DNA of 64,000 nucleotides from Lachnospira eligens (GCF_009680455.1 NZ_WKRD01000006.1:1-64000), one strand, 5' to 3'; positions 45,742 to 55,960 are shown, counted from the stretch's first letter. The notes: generated by a model from the letters alone, not told the origin. Translations and numbers: made by a program.

Positions 45742-46743
45742 TTAGTTAGTCTTGCTGCATATGCCATTGCAAGGTCCGGTGCATGCACCAGAGGAAGTCT
45801 GGCTGTTATTGCCATTATTACATGCGCTCTGGCAGGCTGTGTTGTTAGTGTTAAGAGTGTCGGTGCAGTCATTCATGCAAGGCTTCTTGCAGTCTTTCTT
45901 TAAGTTACCTTCGCATGAAGGTGGACTTAAATCGAGAGGCTTGATGGCTCTGTCTAAGAGGTTTCCGCAAACAAACTTGATGCAGTCAGATTCTTCACCG
46001 GAAACAATGCTTCCCTTAGGCGTTGAGATTCTGCCGGCACTTGTTACGCGGTATCCACAGAAGTAAAGGCTCTGTAAGATGAGAGTGAGACCTACAGTAA
46101 CCTCGTCATCTGTAGTATCAAGACCTAAAAGCTTAGGTATTGCATAAAGGTTGAGTCCCTGGGTTACAACATTGGCAGATGACAAGAAACCTATACTGTT
46201 AAGTGCAGGCGTATAAACAGGTGGAGTTGCGTTATTCGAGTTGTAGGAAACTCCGTAAGGAGCGAATATTTCAAGGGTGACAGATGTCGGATTGGTATCT
46301 TCATCATAAGTTGCAGCAGTAGTTGAGTTAGGAAGGTAGACTGCCGTTGGGGTAAGAGTTGCTAATGCCCTGCATGACTCATCATAAAGCGTTACTGCAA
46401 ATGTTACAGTAAGGTTGGCAAGTTTCACAGAGTAGCAGTTAGGCCTTCCGGCTATCTGGGTGATTTCAACATTTTCATCACCATAAGTGTAGGCTATATC
46501 TATAACACTGACTGATGCGTTGGTAGCTGTTGGATAAGTCGTTGAAATATCTGTGCCGACAGCGAATGTGGTACACAGATTAATACCTATCTCATCATAG
46601 ATAAGAGGGGCAAGAATACTGAGTTCATCGGGGGAACCGCATATCGGGTTCGTGCATACATCAAAGCAGCCATTAGGCATGTTCTGCACGATATTGCTTA
46701 CAATGCGGGTAGAACCACATTTGCTGCATTTACATTTAGCCAT
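45742..46743 (-). CDS. Cys-rich hypothetical protein (21 Cys)
   Basis: I do not recognise this 333-residue protein. The N-terminus begins MAKCKCSKCGSTRIV, with CxCxxC and further Cys at FDVCTNPICG, so a metal-binding module of 40 residues is likely. The middle 200 residues are Thr/Val-rich and beta-like. The C-terminus (CKKPCMNDCTD, then ACQSAC and CTGPCNGIC) is Cys/Asn-rich. There is no signal peptide. The composition suggests a cross-linked or metal-bound surface, coat or extracellular protein, but no family call is made. It is divergent from the coiled-coil gene at 46835 and may be its partner. Confidence 0.6.
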   Translation of the reverse strand: MAKCKCSKCGSTRIVSNIVQNMPNGCFDVCTNPICGSPDELSILAPLIYDEIGINLCTTFAVGTDISTTYPTATNASVSVIDIAYTYGDENVEITQIAGRPNCYSVKLANLTVTFAVTLYDESCRALATLTPTAVYLPNSTTAATYDEDTNPTSVTLEIFAPYGVSYNSNNATPPVYTPALNSIGFLSSANVVTQGLNLYAIPKLLGLDTTDDEVTVGLTLILQSLYFCGYRVTSAGRISTPKGSIVSGEESDCIKFVCGNLLDRAIKPLDLSPPSCEGNLKKDCKKPCMNDCTDTLNTNNTACQSACNNGNNSQTSSGACTGPCNGICSKTN

Positions 46744-46834
46744 TATCTTTTCCTTCTTCGTTTCTTTACTACATTATATGTTCTATCTACATTCACGTGA
46801 CCATATAATAATATAAAAACGGGAGTGTCCTTTT

Positions 46835-47551
46835 ATGGCAAATGTATACACGGCAGGCAGTGACAGACGGCTTATAATCTATAGCATATCACGATATATA
46901 TTTTTGAGAACGGCGTACATAGACGGTATAGAACGCCCGATAATGCTTGTGTCAGACTTTTTGGACGGACTTTCAGATGTAGTGTTGGGAGACACAATAT
47001 ATTATGCATATCAGAACCAGAACGGAGATATTCTTGTTAAAAATGTGATGAACAACGAAGCGCTTTTTCGTGTGAAAAGCAGCGAGAACCCAGATATGCA
47101 CTGTCCACAGCTTGTAGTAAATAAAGACAGGTTAATGCTGTTTTATATGGTGACAAACCCGCTTACGGACAGACTGTCGCTGCGAGCTGTCTACCCACTG
47201 GAAGAAGGTGACAGTCTTAATATTCCTGTTGATTGTGAAAATGTTGATATGTATGAAGTGTTTGGAATGCAGGGAAAAGCATTTTTGTATGTAGACAGTT
47301 TCTACGAAATAACATCAGATGGGAAATTCATTAAATGTCAGGATACAGACATGCTGATGCAGAGTGAACAGAAAATATCAGAGTACGAAAACCAGCTTAA
47401 TACATATATGCAGGAAAACAGACAGGCAATACAGACAATAAGCCAGCTTGAGGCAACAATAGAAAGTGTAAAGGCACAGTATAATGAACTTATGGAGACG
47501 GCAATTGCGTATAGGGATGAGGCAATTAAGTGGCGCAGTAAGTTTATATAA
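46835..47551 (+). CDS. Hypothetical protein with C-terminal coiled coil
   Basis: I do not recognise this 238-residue protein. The first 170 residues are rich in short beta-like stretches with repeated tyrosines (YAYQNQNGDILVKNVMNNE, then LYVDSFYEITSDGKFIK), suggestive of a small propeller-like or beta-sandwich fold. Residues 178-230 form a strong heptad coiled coil (SEQKISEYENQLNTYMQEN, then ISQLEATIESVKAQYNELM). There is no signal peptide. GGGAGT lies before the start. It is divergent from the Cys-rich gene, 91 bp away, and is followed by a membrane protein. Confidence 0.6.
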   Translation: MANVYTAGSDRRLIIYSISRYIFLRTAYIDGIERPIMLVSDFLDGLSDVVLGDTIYYAYQNQNGDILVKNVMNNEALFRVKSSENPDMHCPQLVVNKDRLMLFYMVTNPLTDRLSLRAVYPLEEGDSLNIPVDCENVDMYEVFGMQGKAFLYVDSFYEITSDGKFIKCQDTDMLMQSEQKISEYENQLNTYMQENRQAIQTISQLEATIESVKAQYNELMETAIAYRDEAIKWRSKFI

Positions 47552-47603
47552 ATTACTTGAAATCTTCCTCCATAATTGCGATAATAATGCAAATGGAGGA
47601 ATT

Positions 47604-48137
47604 ATGGATAACAGGAAGCTAAACAGAAGGAATTTTTTACTATTATTATTTGTTGTGGCGGCATGTATTATGGGTGGCCGCTCTATATTTGGGTTCTTTG
47701 CACTGCTTACAGGATATGAGACTGCGACAACAGAAGTGTCTGCATTTGCAGCTTCTGAGATGTATATGATGTTTCTTTTATTTCTTGTATGTATAATTGG
47801 AGGCATTGTTATGAGCTGTCTTAGTAAAGCTAAGGTGAGCAGGACATTTTTTCTGATACGCAATACGGTGCTGATTGTGGCACTTGTGCTTGGTAATATG
47901 TCTTTTCCTAATATAACAATCATGAGTACGGTTGTTATGTCTAAATATATAGGTGATACGGGAATGTATGATTTTGCAGTCAGCTCACCGCTTCTTGTGT
48001 CAGCGTTAAGACAGCCATATCTGTTCTATACATACATGGCAGCAGAGGGACTTATGATTATTCTTGCGTGTGTCACAGTGTATAAGTATATTGTAGACAA
48101 GAAAAAGAACAGTAATTATAATAATATGTACATGTAA
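47604..48137 (+). CDS. Small four-segment membrane protein, unknown
   Basis: The product has 177 residues from ATG 47604, with GGAGG seven bases upstream; a longer start at 47484 would overlap the previous gene. There are four hydrophobic segments (at about 11-35, 48-70, 85-105 and 142-162), then a basic C-terminus. No family is recognised. It ends at a strong terminator. Together with the preceding gene it may form a short operon. Confidence 0.65.
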   Translation: MDNRKLNRRNFLLLLFVVAACIMGGRSIFGFFALLTGYETATTEVSAFAASEMYMMFLLFLVCIIGGIVMSCLSKAKVSRTFFLIRNTVLIVALVLGNMSFPNITIMSTVVMSKYIGDTGMYDFAVSSPLLVSALRQPYLFYTYMAAEGLMIILACVTVYKYIVDKKKNSNYNNMYM

Positions 48138-48140
48138 ATG

Positions 48141-48177
48141 TGTCTGCTACACTAATAAGGTGTGGCAGACAATTTTT
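48141..48177 (+). terminator. Terminator after the small membrane protein
   Basis: TGTCTGCTACAC pairs with GTGTGGCAGACA (one wobble) around a 7-nt loop, followed by ATTTTT. Confidence 0.85.
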
Positions 48178-48230
48178 GCGTAGTTAACAGATGCACTTAA
48201 CATGCCGGTTTATATGCGGGAGATAATAAA

Positions 48231-49403
48231 ATGAAAGTAATGACACCACATTATTATAAGGATTTCAGATGCATTGCGGGAGCCTGTACAGATACATGCT
48301 GTGCCGGGTGGGATGTCGATGTTGATAAGGATTCTTACAAATATTATAAAACAGTTAAAGGTGCTTTTGGAAAGCGCCTGAAGAGTGTAATGGTACCATC
48401 CCAGGACGGAGAATGTACATTTACACTGAAAGAAGGAGGACGATGTCCTTTTCTTAATGATGATAATCTGTGCGATTTATATATAGAACTTGGAGAGGAT
48501 AAGCTGTGTGAAACATGTGCAGAGTTTCCAAGATTTATTAACGATTATGGCAATATAAGAGAAATTGGAATAGCCCACTCGTGTAAGACGGCTGGTGAGC
48601 TGATGTTTTCTTACAAAGATGAACTTACATTTGATACGATTGAGGATAACAGTCTTACGCTGGAGCCTAATGATATAGATGCATATACATATATGCAGCT
48701 TCGGCAGGCAAGAATAGTGGCTTTTGGAATAATATCAGACAGGGATATAAGTATATTTGAGAGGCTGATGCTCTATCTTGATTATGCAAAGCGTATCCAG
48801 AAGCATCTTGATGCTGAAAGGGACGAGCTTATAGCTGGTGTTGCAAAGCGGTTCTGTGGAGCTGATTACAGAGAGGAGCTGATTGACAGACTAAAAAGCC
48901 GGGATGAGAAGCTGCATGGCAAAAGGCTGATAAAGGGATTGAGACATTTCTTTGATGACTTTAAAGGAATGGAGGTAATCAATCCTGACTGGAATATTCA
49001 TGTGGCGAGAGTAAGACGGTTCCTAGACGGGCTGGCGGATGATTCTGGGCTTGCAGCGGTAATGAAAACTTACCATGCGGGAAGTGAAGCATATGCACAT
49101 GAATATGAGCAGCTTGCAATGTACTATGTGTATAGATACATGCTTGACGCAGTGAATGATTACGATATCCTGCTTAAAGCAAAGAATGCGGTTATAGGCA
49201 TACTTGCAGTGGACATTATGGCAGCAGCTAATCAGGCGTCCGGCTGTATGCCAGATTTTACAATGCGCGTTGATATAGCACATTTGTATTCAAGACAGTT
49301 TGAACATTCATATTACAATTATGAAGTTTATAGAGAGTACTTTGGCACTAAGAGATGCTATTCGTATGAGTTTCTTATGGATGCTTTAGTGTCACTGAAT
49401 TAA
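48231..49403 (+). CDS. fliB: Flagellin lysine-N-methylase family protein
   Basis: The product has 390 residues with the FliB Cys pattern near the N-terminus: CIAGACTDTCCAGW, then CPFLNDDNLCDLY and CETCAEFPRF. These Cys likely bind a metal cluster. FliB methylates lysines of flagellin. No flagellin or flagellar genes lie nearby, so the target would be encoded elsewhere in the genome. The gene is between a terminator and the ABC exporter pair. The start is preceded by GGGAG. Confidence 0.85.
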   Translation: MKVMTPHYYKDFRCIAGACTDTCCAGWDVDVDKDSYKYYKTVKGAFGKRLKSVMVPSQDGECTFTLKEGGRCPFLNDDNLCDLYIELGEDKLCETCAEFPRFINDYGNIREIGIAHSCKTAGELMFSYKDELTFDTIEDNSLTLEPNDIDAYTYMQLRQARIVAFGIISDRDISIFERLMLYLDYAKRIQKHLDAERDELIAGVAKRFCGADYREELIDRLKSRDEKLHGKRLIKGLRHFFDDFKGMEVINPDWNIHVARVRRFLDGLADDSGLAAVMKTYHAGSEAYAHEYEQLAMYYVYRYMLDAVNDYDILLKAKNAVIGILAVDIMAAANQASGCMPDFTMRVDIAHLYSRQFEHSYYNYEVYREYFGTKRCYSYEFLMDALVSLN

Positions 49404-49419
49404 TGGAGGAAGTTTTCTT

Positions 49420-51162
49420 ATGAAAATGATTATGAGATTCCTTAAAGATTACAAGAAGGAATGCGTTCTGGCACCGCTTTTTAAGATGCTCGAAGCAATA
49501 TTTGAGTTGTTTGTGCCGCTGGTAGTATCATCAGTTATCGATAAGGGTATTGTTAATGCAGACAAGGGATACATTATGCAGATGTGTTTTATGCTTATAC
49601 TTCTTGCAATCATAGGACTTGTATGTGCCATCACAGCACAGTATTTCAGTGCCAAGGCTGCAGTTGGTGCAGCAACAGGAATGAGACACAGTTTATTTGC
49701 ACATATCCAGACATTCTCATTCACAGAGATGGATACACTTGGTACATCGACACTTGTAACAAGAATGACAAGTGATATTAATCAGGTACAGAATGGTATC
49801 AACATGGTACTGCGACTGTTCCTTCGTTCACCATTTATTGTATTTGGTGCGATGATTATGGCATTTACTATTGATGTGAAGGCAGCCCTTGTATTTGTTG
49901 CGGCAATCCCGGTACTTGCACTTATCGTATTCGGTATCATGCTTGCAACAAGACCTATGTACAAAAATGTACAGTCAGGACTTGATAAGATTCTTGGAAT
50001 AACAAGAGAGAACCTTACCGGTGTGAGAGTTATCAGAGCATTCAATAAGGAACAGGATGAGGTTAAGCGTTTCAAAAATGATAACGAAAGCCTTAACAGA
50101 TTACAGAAATATGTTGGTAAGATATCAGGACTTATGAATCCGCTTACTTATGTTGTTGTAAATGTATCAATAATTGCACTTATATGGATTGGTGGAGTAA
50201 GAGTTAACGCCGGTGCGCTTACACAGGGACAGGTCGTTGCACTTTACAATTATATGTCACAGATATTAGTTGAACTTATCAAGCTTGCCAATCTTATCAT
50301 TACAATAACTAAGGCACTTGCATGTGCAGGAAGAATTGAGTCTGTATTCGATGTAACATCTGGAATGGCAGATGGCAGCGTTAAGGAAGCTGTAGCTAAG
50401 GAAGAACAGCCAGGTGTTGAATTTAAGAATGTTTCACTTACATACAGTGGTTCAGGTGCACCTTCAGTTGAAGGAATTAATTTCAAGGCTATGAAAGGCC
50501 AGACAATCGGTGTTATAGGTGGCACAGGTTCAGGTAAATCCAGTCTTGTTAATCTTATTCCGAGACTGTATGACGCTACACAGGGTGAAGTACTTGTTGA
50601 TGGTGTAAATGTTAAAGATTATGATATTGAGGCTTTAAGAAATAAGGTCGGTATCGTTATGCAGAAAGCAGTACTTTTTAAAGGTACTATAAGAGAGAAT
50701 ATGTGGATGGGAAAGAAGGGTGCTACTGATGAGCAGATAGATGAAGCACTTGAGATTTCACAGTCTAAGGAATTCGTAGATTCTAAGCAGGGACGTCTGG
50801 ATTATGTTATAGAGCAGGGAGGTAAGAACCTTTCAGGTGGCCAGAGACAGAGACTTACTATTGCAAGAGCAATCGTAAGAAAGCCGGATGTGCTTATTCT
50901 TGATGACAGTGCATCAGCTCTTGATTTTGCAACTGATGCAGCACTTCGAAAAGCTATAAGGGGAATGAACAATTCTCCCACTGTGTTCATAGTTTCACAG
51001 AGAGCGGCATCACTTATGTATGCTGATCTCATTATCGTATTAGATGACGGACAGGTTGCAGGAATGGGAACACATGACGAGCTTCTTGCAAATTGTGAGG
51101 TTTATAAAGAAATATATGAATCACAGTTTAAGAAAGCAGATTCAGAAGGGGGTGTAGCATAA
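49420..51162 (+). CDS. ABC exporter half, degenerate-site subunit
   Basis: The product has 580 residues: six membrane segments, then an ATPase. Walker A is GGTGSGKSSLVNLIPRLYD, the signature LSGGQRQRLTIARA, and Walker B reads VLILDDSASALD, with Asp in place of the catalytic Glu. The H-loop is IVSQRAASL, with Gln in place of His. Both changes are usual in one subunit of heterodimeric type IV exporters (BmrC/TM287-like). It overlaps the next gene by one base. The substrate is unknown. Confidence 0.9.
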   Translation: MKMIMRFLKDYKKECVLAPLFKMLEAIFELFVPLVVSSVIDKGIVNADKGYIMQMCFMLILLAIIGLVCAITAQYFSAKAAVGAATGMRHSLFAHIQTFSFTEMDTLGTSTLVTRMTSDINQVQNGINMVLRLFLRSPFIVFGAMIMAFTIDVKAALVFVAAIPVLALIVFGIMLATRPMYKNVQSGLDKILGITRENLTGVRVIRAFNKEQDEVKRFKNDNESLNRLQKYVGKISGLMNPLTYVVVNVSIIALIWIGGVRVNAGALTQGQVVALYNYMSQILVELIKLANLIITITKALACAGRIESVFDVTSGMADGSVKEAVAKEEQPGVEFKNVSLTYSGSGAPSVEGINFKAMKGQTIGVIGGTGSGKSSLVNLIPRLYDATQGEVLVDGVNVKDYDIEALRNKVGIVMQKAVLFKGTIRENMWMGKKGATDEQIDEALEISQSKEFVDSKQGRLDYVIEQGGKNLSGGQRQRLTIARAIVRKPDVLILDDSASALDFATDAALRKAIRGMNNSPTVFIVSQRAASLMYADLIIVLDDGQVAGMGTHDELLANCEVYKEIYESQFKKADSEGGVA

Positions 51163-52913
51163 TGAAGAAGAATAAATCAACATTTGTAAAACTCCTTAAA
51201 AGAATTAAGAAGCACAGCTTTTTTATAATACTATCGCTTATTATGGCAGCAGTAACTGTTGCAACTACACTTTATGTGCCAATTCTTGTGGGTCGTGGAA
51301 TTGACTGCATTATCGGTGTGAATAATGTGGATTTTGCAAAGATTGTGAATATACTTATAAGAATTGGTATATTTGTTGGAATTACAGCACTTTCACAGTG
51401 GCTTATGAACATATGTAACAACAGAATCACATATGAAGTAACAAGAGATATAAGAAATGAGGCTATAGAAAAAATTCAGGTGCTTCCACTCAAGTACATT
51501 GACGGACATTCATATGGTGAGATTGTGAGCCGTGTAATAGCTGATGTTGACCAGTTTGCAGATGGTCTGCTTATGGGATTCACACAGTTTTTTACAGGTG
51601 TCATGACTATACTTGGAACACTTATATTTATGATTACAATCAATGCTAAGATTACACTTGCTGTTGTTGTTATCACGCCACTTTCGTTTTTAGTTGCAAG
51701 CTTTATTGCCAAGAAGACCTTCAGCATGTTCAAACTCCAGTCTGAGACAAGAGGCGAGCAGACAGCACTTATTGATGAAATGATTGGCGGACAGAAGGTA
51801 GTTAAGGCTTACGGATATGAAGATGAGGCGGTAAGAAAATTTGATGAGATTAATGAAAGACTTCAGAAGTATTCCTTAAAGGCAATCTTTTTCTCATCTA
51901 TTACTAACCCTTCAACAAGATTCGTAAACAGCCTTGTATATGCTAGCGTTGCGATTGTTGGTGCATTTTCAGCTATAAATGGCGGTATCACAGTTGGTCA
52001 GTTATCAAGTTTCTTAAGTTATGCCAACCAGTATACTAAGCCTTTTAATGAGATATCAGGCGTTGTTACTGAACTTCAGAATGCTCTTGCATGTGCAGCC
52101 AGAATATTTGAACTTATTGAAGAAGACCCTGAGATTCCTGATGCAAAAGATGCAAAGGTTGTTGAAGAGGTTGACGGAACAGTTGATCTTAATGATGTAT
52201 GCTTTTCCTATGTACCTGACAGGAAGCTTATTGAGAACTTCAATCTTCATGTCAAGAAGGGACAGAGAATAGCGATTGTCGGACCTACGGGTTGTGGAAA
52301 GACAACAGTTATTAATCTTCTTATGAGATTCTATGATGTTAACAGCGGAAGTATTGATGTATCAGGAACGGATATAAGACAGATGACCAGAAAGTCTTTA
52401 AGACAGGGTTTTGGTATGGTTCTTCAGGAGACATGGCTAAAGTCAGGAACTATAAGAGAGAATATCGTAATGGGTAAGCCTGATGCTACAGAGGAAGAGA
52501 TTATTGCAGCAGCCAAGGCAGCACATTCATATGGATTCATCAAGAGAATGTCTAACGGATTCGACACAGTTATAGGCGAGGATGGTGGAAGCCTTTCACA
52601 GGGACAGAAGCAGCTTTTATGTATAACAAGAATTATGCTTGCAAAGCCGCCAATGCTTATTCTTGATGAGGCTACATCTTCTATTGATACAAGAACAGAG
52701 ATAAAGATACAGAATGCATTTGCAAAGCTGATGGAGGGAAGAACAAGCTTTATTGTAGCCCACAGACTTTCAACTATCCAGTCTGCGGATGTTATTCTTG
52801 TTATGAAAGACGGACATATTATAGAGCAGGGTAATCATGAAGAATTACTGGCTAAGAACGGATTCTATCACAAGCTGTATTACAGCCAGTTTGATACAGC
52901 AGCCCAGAATTAA
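51162..52913 (+). CDS. ABC exporter half, catalytic subunit
   Basis: The product has 583 residues, with an ABC exporter membrane domain then an ATPase. Walker A is GPTGCGKTTVINLLMRFYD, the signature SLSQGQKQL, Walker B MLILDEATSSID with the catalytic Glu, and the H-loop FIVAHRLSTIQ with His. It is the partner of the preceding subunit. The pair is likely a drug, lipid or peptide exporter. Confidence 0.92.
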   Translation: MKKNKSTFVKLLKRIKKHSFFIILSLIMAAVTVATTLYVPILVGRGIDCIIGVNNVDFAKIVNILIRIGIFVGITALSQWLMNICNNRITYEVTRDIRNEAIEKIQVLPLKYIDGHSYGEIVSRVIADVDQFADGLLMGFTQFFTGVMTILGTLIFMITINAKITLAVVVITPLSFLVASFIAKKTFSMFKLQSETRGEQTALIDEMIGGQKVVKAYGYEDEAVRKFDEINERLQKYSLKAIFFSSITNPSTRFVNSLVYASVAIVGAFSAINGGITVGQLSSFLSYANQYTKPFNEISGVVTELQNALACAARIFELIEEDPEIPDAKDAKVVEEVDGTVDLNDVCFSYVPDRKLIENFNLHVKKGQRIAIVGPTGCGKTTVINLLMRFYDVNSGSIDVSGTDIRQMTRKSLRQGFGMVLQETWLKSGTIRENIVMGKPDATEEEIIAAAKAAHSYGFIKRMSNGFDTVIGEDGGSLSQGQKQLLCITRIMLAKPPMLILDEATSSIDTRTEIKIQNAFAKLMEGRTSFIVAHRLSTIQSADVILVMKDGHIIEQGNHEELLAKNGFYHKLYYSQFDTAAQN

Positions 52914-52928
52914 TGTGGAGATATATGT

Positions 52929-53612
52929 ATGTTTATAGAGGTGGAAAATATTAGAAAATCATATGGCAGGAAAACGATAGTGCTTAACGGCGCTTCGTTT
53001 CATGCTGCCAGCGGAGAGTATATTGCCATAGTCGGTGCCAACGGCTGTGGCAAATCTACTCTTCTGGAGATACTGGCAGGAAGTCTTAAGGCAGATGGAG
53101 GAAGTCTTAAGATAGATGGCATTGACGCATTTGCAGATGCGTTGGTGTTTCAGAAATATATTGGTTTTGTGCCACAGGAGAATCCACTTATGGAGAAGCT
53201 GTCGGCAAGAGATAATCTTAAATTCTGGTACTGTGATACAGGAAGAAACATGGACGCAGACTTACAGGGCGGTGTTCCTGCAGTGTTAGGAGTGTCAGAA
53301 TATCTTGACAAACGTGTTGATAAGCTGTCAGGAGGCATGAAGAAGCGCTTAAGCATATGCTGTGCACTGGCTAAGAATCCACCCGTACTTATATTAGATG
53401 AGCCGGGAGCTTCATTAGATATTGTGTGTAAACAGGATATTATGAATTATCTGTCTGCTTACACGAAAAGCGGAGGTACAGTCATCATAACAAGCCACGA
53501 AGAAGGTGAATTAAAGCTTGCTGACAGAATGTATCTTTTAAAGAATGGTAAGCTTAATGAACTTGACCATCCGGTTACCGGCAATGAGCTTTTAGAGATT
53601 ATTCACAGATAG
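52929..53612 (+). CDS. ABC-2-type exporter ATPase
   Basis: The product has 227 residues. Walker A is GANGCGKSTLLEILAGSLK, the signature LSGGMKKRLSICCALAKN, Walker B LILDEPGASLD, and the H-loop IITSHEEGE. It belongs with the two permeases that follow and resembles the CcmA/NatA ATPases. GGAG lies just upstream. Confidence 0.9.
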   Translation: MFIEVENIRKSYGRKTIVLNGASFHAASGEYIAIVGANGCGKSTLLEILAGSLKADGGSLKIDGIDAFADALVFQKYIGFVPQENPLMEKLSARDNLKFWYCDTGRNMDADLQGGVPAVLGVSEYLDKRVDKLSGGMKKRLSICCALAKNPPVLILDEPGASLDIVCKQDIMNYLSAYTKSGGTVIITSHEEGELKLADRMYLLKNGKLNELDHPVTGNELLEIIHR

Positions 53613-53630
53613 ATTTAATTGGGGGATTAG

Positions 53631-54911
53631 ATGAGAAGGAAACTGGAATTATTAAAATTGCAGATTAAATCCGCATTTTTATCTATACCGAAGATAATTC
53701 TGGGTACGATAGTGACGGCAGTGCTTGTTATTGCAATAAGTACATGCATAGGCATTGCAACGGCACAGGACAGCGACATGAGGATGAAGGTTGCTGTTGT
53801 GTATCCTGATTATGATGACACAGAAAACTCTGATTCGGCAGATAATAATAAGGAGTTTCGATATATTAAGATGGCATTCAATTATGTCAGCGAGATAGAC
53901 ACAATTAAGAATGTCTGTACATTTGAATATACTGACAGACAGCAGGCTATAGATGGATTAAGAAATAATTATTATGTTATGGCTATTATTGTGCCAGAGA
54001 ATATGATAAGTGATATTATGTCGGGCGAGAATACACCTGTTGAGGTTGTGTGTCAGTCAGAGGGTGTTAATAATACTTCGATGATATTCCGTGAGATGGT
54101 GAGGGCAGGAGGCTCAGACCTTGCAACTGCAGAGGCGGGGATATATACATTTGACGATTTGTTCAATGGTGTGCTTAAGAATTACAGGGGCTTGCGGGGT
54201 ACACATGAGAATGAGCTTAATGACATATATCTTTCGTATGCACTTAACAGAAGCATATACTTTAAGACAAGAGATATATCGGTTAAAGAAGGCTTGAGTA
54301 CAGTACAGTTTTATGTATGCACAGCAATTGTGATGCTGCTTTTACTTAGCACAATAACATGTGCCGGCAATATGAAGGGGGAGAGCAGGTCGCTTGCAAA
54401 GAGCCTTAAAGGTGCGGGAATATCAGCATTTGATACCGGAATTGCAAGAACTACCGGAGTTGGCATTGTGTATATAATGATATTTGAAGTGCTTTTTATT
54501 ATAATTAATGTAATGAGGCTGGGGGTGCCTGCAATATCAGGAGTTCTGGCAGTTTCGACAGTTGGAGAATTCATTGCTTCCATACTGGGGATTGTGGTGC
54601 TTGTGTATGCGGCAGTTTCATTTATAAACTGTATATTCTCAGTAGTTGACGACACGGTGTATTCAGTTATTACGGTGTGTATCCTTGGAATGGCGTGCAT
54701 GTATGCATCCGGATGTATTGTTTCATCAGCATTTCTTGCGCCGGGTGTGAGGGTTATTGGCATGTATCTTCCGACTAACGGCTTATTCACACTTGCATGT
54801 CAGATAATCAAGGGAACTGTGGATATCAGTACCATTATGACAAATGTTATGTGGATAATTATATTTCAGGCAGCAGGGGCATTGGCGGTTAAGATAAGGA
54901 GAGACAGATAA
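53631..54911 (+). CDS. ABC-2-type exporter permease
   Basis: The product has 426 residues. A single membrane segment lies near residue 25-45, then a 180-residue extracytoplasmic region follows and five or six segments close the protein. This is the YhaP/NatB or ABC2_membrane_3 layout. It overlaps the next gene by one base and ends in a basic RRDR tail. It is the first of two permease halves. Confidence 0.85.
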   Translation: MRRKLELLKLQIKSAFLSIPKIILGTIVTAVLVIAISTCIGIATAQDSDMRMKVAVVYPDYDDTENSDSADNNKEFRYIKMAFNYVSEIDTIKNVCTFEYTDRQQAIDGLRNNYYVMAIIVPENMISDIMSGENTPVEVVCQSEGVNNTSMIFREMVRAGGSDLATAEAGIYTFDDLFNGVLKNYRGLRGTHENELNDIYLSYALNRSIYFKTRDISVKEGLSTVQFYVCTAIVMLLLLSTITCAGNMKGESRSLAKSLKGAGISAFDTGIARTTGVGIVYIMIFEVLFIIINVMRLGVPAISGVLAVSTVGEFIASILGIVVLVYAAVSFINCIFSVVDDTVYSVITVCILGMACMYASGCIVSSAFLAPGVRVIGMYLPTNGLFTLACQIIKGTVDISTIMTNVMWIIIFQAAGALAVKIRRDR

Positions 54912-55960
54912 TGAAGAGATTGTTATACTGGCTGTATCTGCTTGTTAAAAGGCAGTTAAAGAATCCTGTGATTGTCGTGGTGCTTATTGCAATGCCTGTT
55001 GCAGCGTTAATAATTACGAATACAGCGTCTCTTAAGGAGACAGAGCCTGTAAGGGTTGGAATAGTGCTTGAAGATGACGATAAGATTGCCATAATGACAA
55101 GAGATTATCTTGTAAATGGCGATTATTCAGTTCAATTTTACGAAGCAGAATCGCAGGAAAAGCTTGAACAGGATATAATGAATAAATACACAGAGTGTGG
55201 CTATGTGGTTGGTACCGGGCTTAAGGATAAGCTTGACAGTGGCAGCTACAGAGACATTATAGAGCTTATCATATGCAGGTCAGATTTTGTCAGCTCAATG
55301 ACTGATGAGATATTCTTTTCTGCTATGTTTAAGGCATATTCGCCTGAGGTTGCAGTTAATTATGTTAATTCTGTAGACATATTTAAAAAGCATTCAGAAA
55401 AGGCAGAGGAAGAGATAAGAAAAGGGTACGAGAAATACATATCCGGAGATGACACATTCAGAATTGATTTTAAGGTGCTAGATGGTGTACAGGATAATGG
55501 GACACAGCTTGAAGATAAGACAGGAGAGTTTCCGTTAAGGGCATTACTTATAATTCTTGTATATATAGGCGGACTTTTTGGAATCGTGGAATATTATCTT
55601 GATAAGAATTCCGGAACATTTATAACACTGCCTCGTATGTACCGTGTGGCAGGAAAGCCGTTGTATGCATTTATATCATGTGTACTTTTTGCAGTATCAG
55701 CAATGTTAACACTTGCGGTGGCAGGACAACTTAAGGGGGCAGCAGATATACTTCATATGGTTGTGTATGTAATAGCGGTTACTTTATTTGCATGGCTTGT
55801 GGCAATACCTGTAAGGAGAGCCAATGCAATGATTTCAATAATACCGGTGCTTCTTATAGCGTGTCTTATATTATGTCCGGTATTCATTAACATAACGGCA
55901 TATGTGCCATTTGCAAAATATATAAGAGCATTGCTGCTTCCGTGGTATATGCTTAAGTAG
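54911..55960 (+). CDS. ABC-2-type exporter permease, second half
   Basis: The product has 349 residues with the same layout: one N-terminal segment (about 16-36), an external domain of about 170 residues, then five segments. It is related in shape to the preceding permease and likely pairs with it and the 52929 ATPase. It ends about 15 bp before the channel gene. The substrate is unknown; the large external loops suggest export of a peptide or lipid-linked compound. Confidence 0.82.
   Translation: MKRLLYWLYLLVKRQLKNPVIVVVLIAMPVAALIITNTASLKETEPVRVGIVLEDDDKIAIMTRDYLVNGDYSVQFYEAESQEKLEQDIMNKYTECGYVVGTGLKDKLDSGSYRDIIELIICRSDFVSSMTDEIFFSAMFKAYSPEVAVNYVNSVDIFKKHSEKAEEEIRKGYEKYISGDDTFRIDFKVLDGVQDNGTQLEDKTGEFPLRALLIILVYIGGLFGIVEYYLDKNSGTFITLPRMYRVAGKPLYAFISCVLFAVSAMLTLAVAGQLKGAADILHMVVYVIAVTLFAWLVAIPVRRANAMISIIPVLLIACLILCPVFINITAYVPFAKYIRALLLPWYMLK

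Noticed and set aside
45535..45903. Plus-strand ORF over the 62-bp repeat
   Set aside because: It is a product of the repeat remaining open in many frames; it also overlaps the end of the Cys-rich gene on the other strand and has no ribosome binding site.
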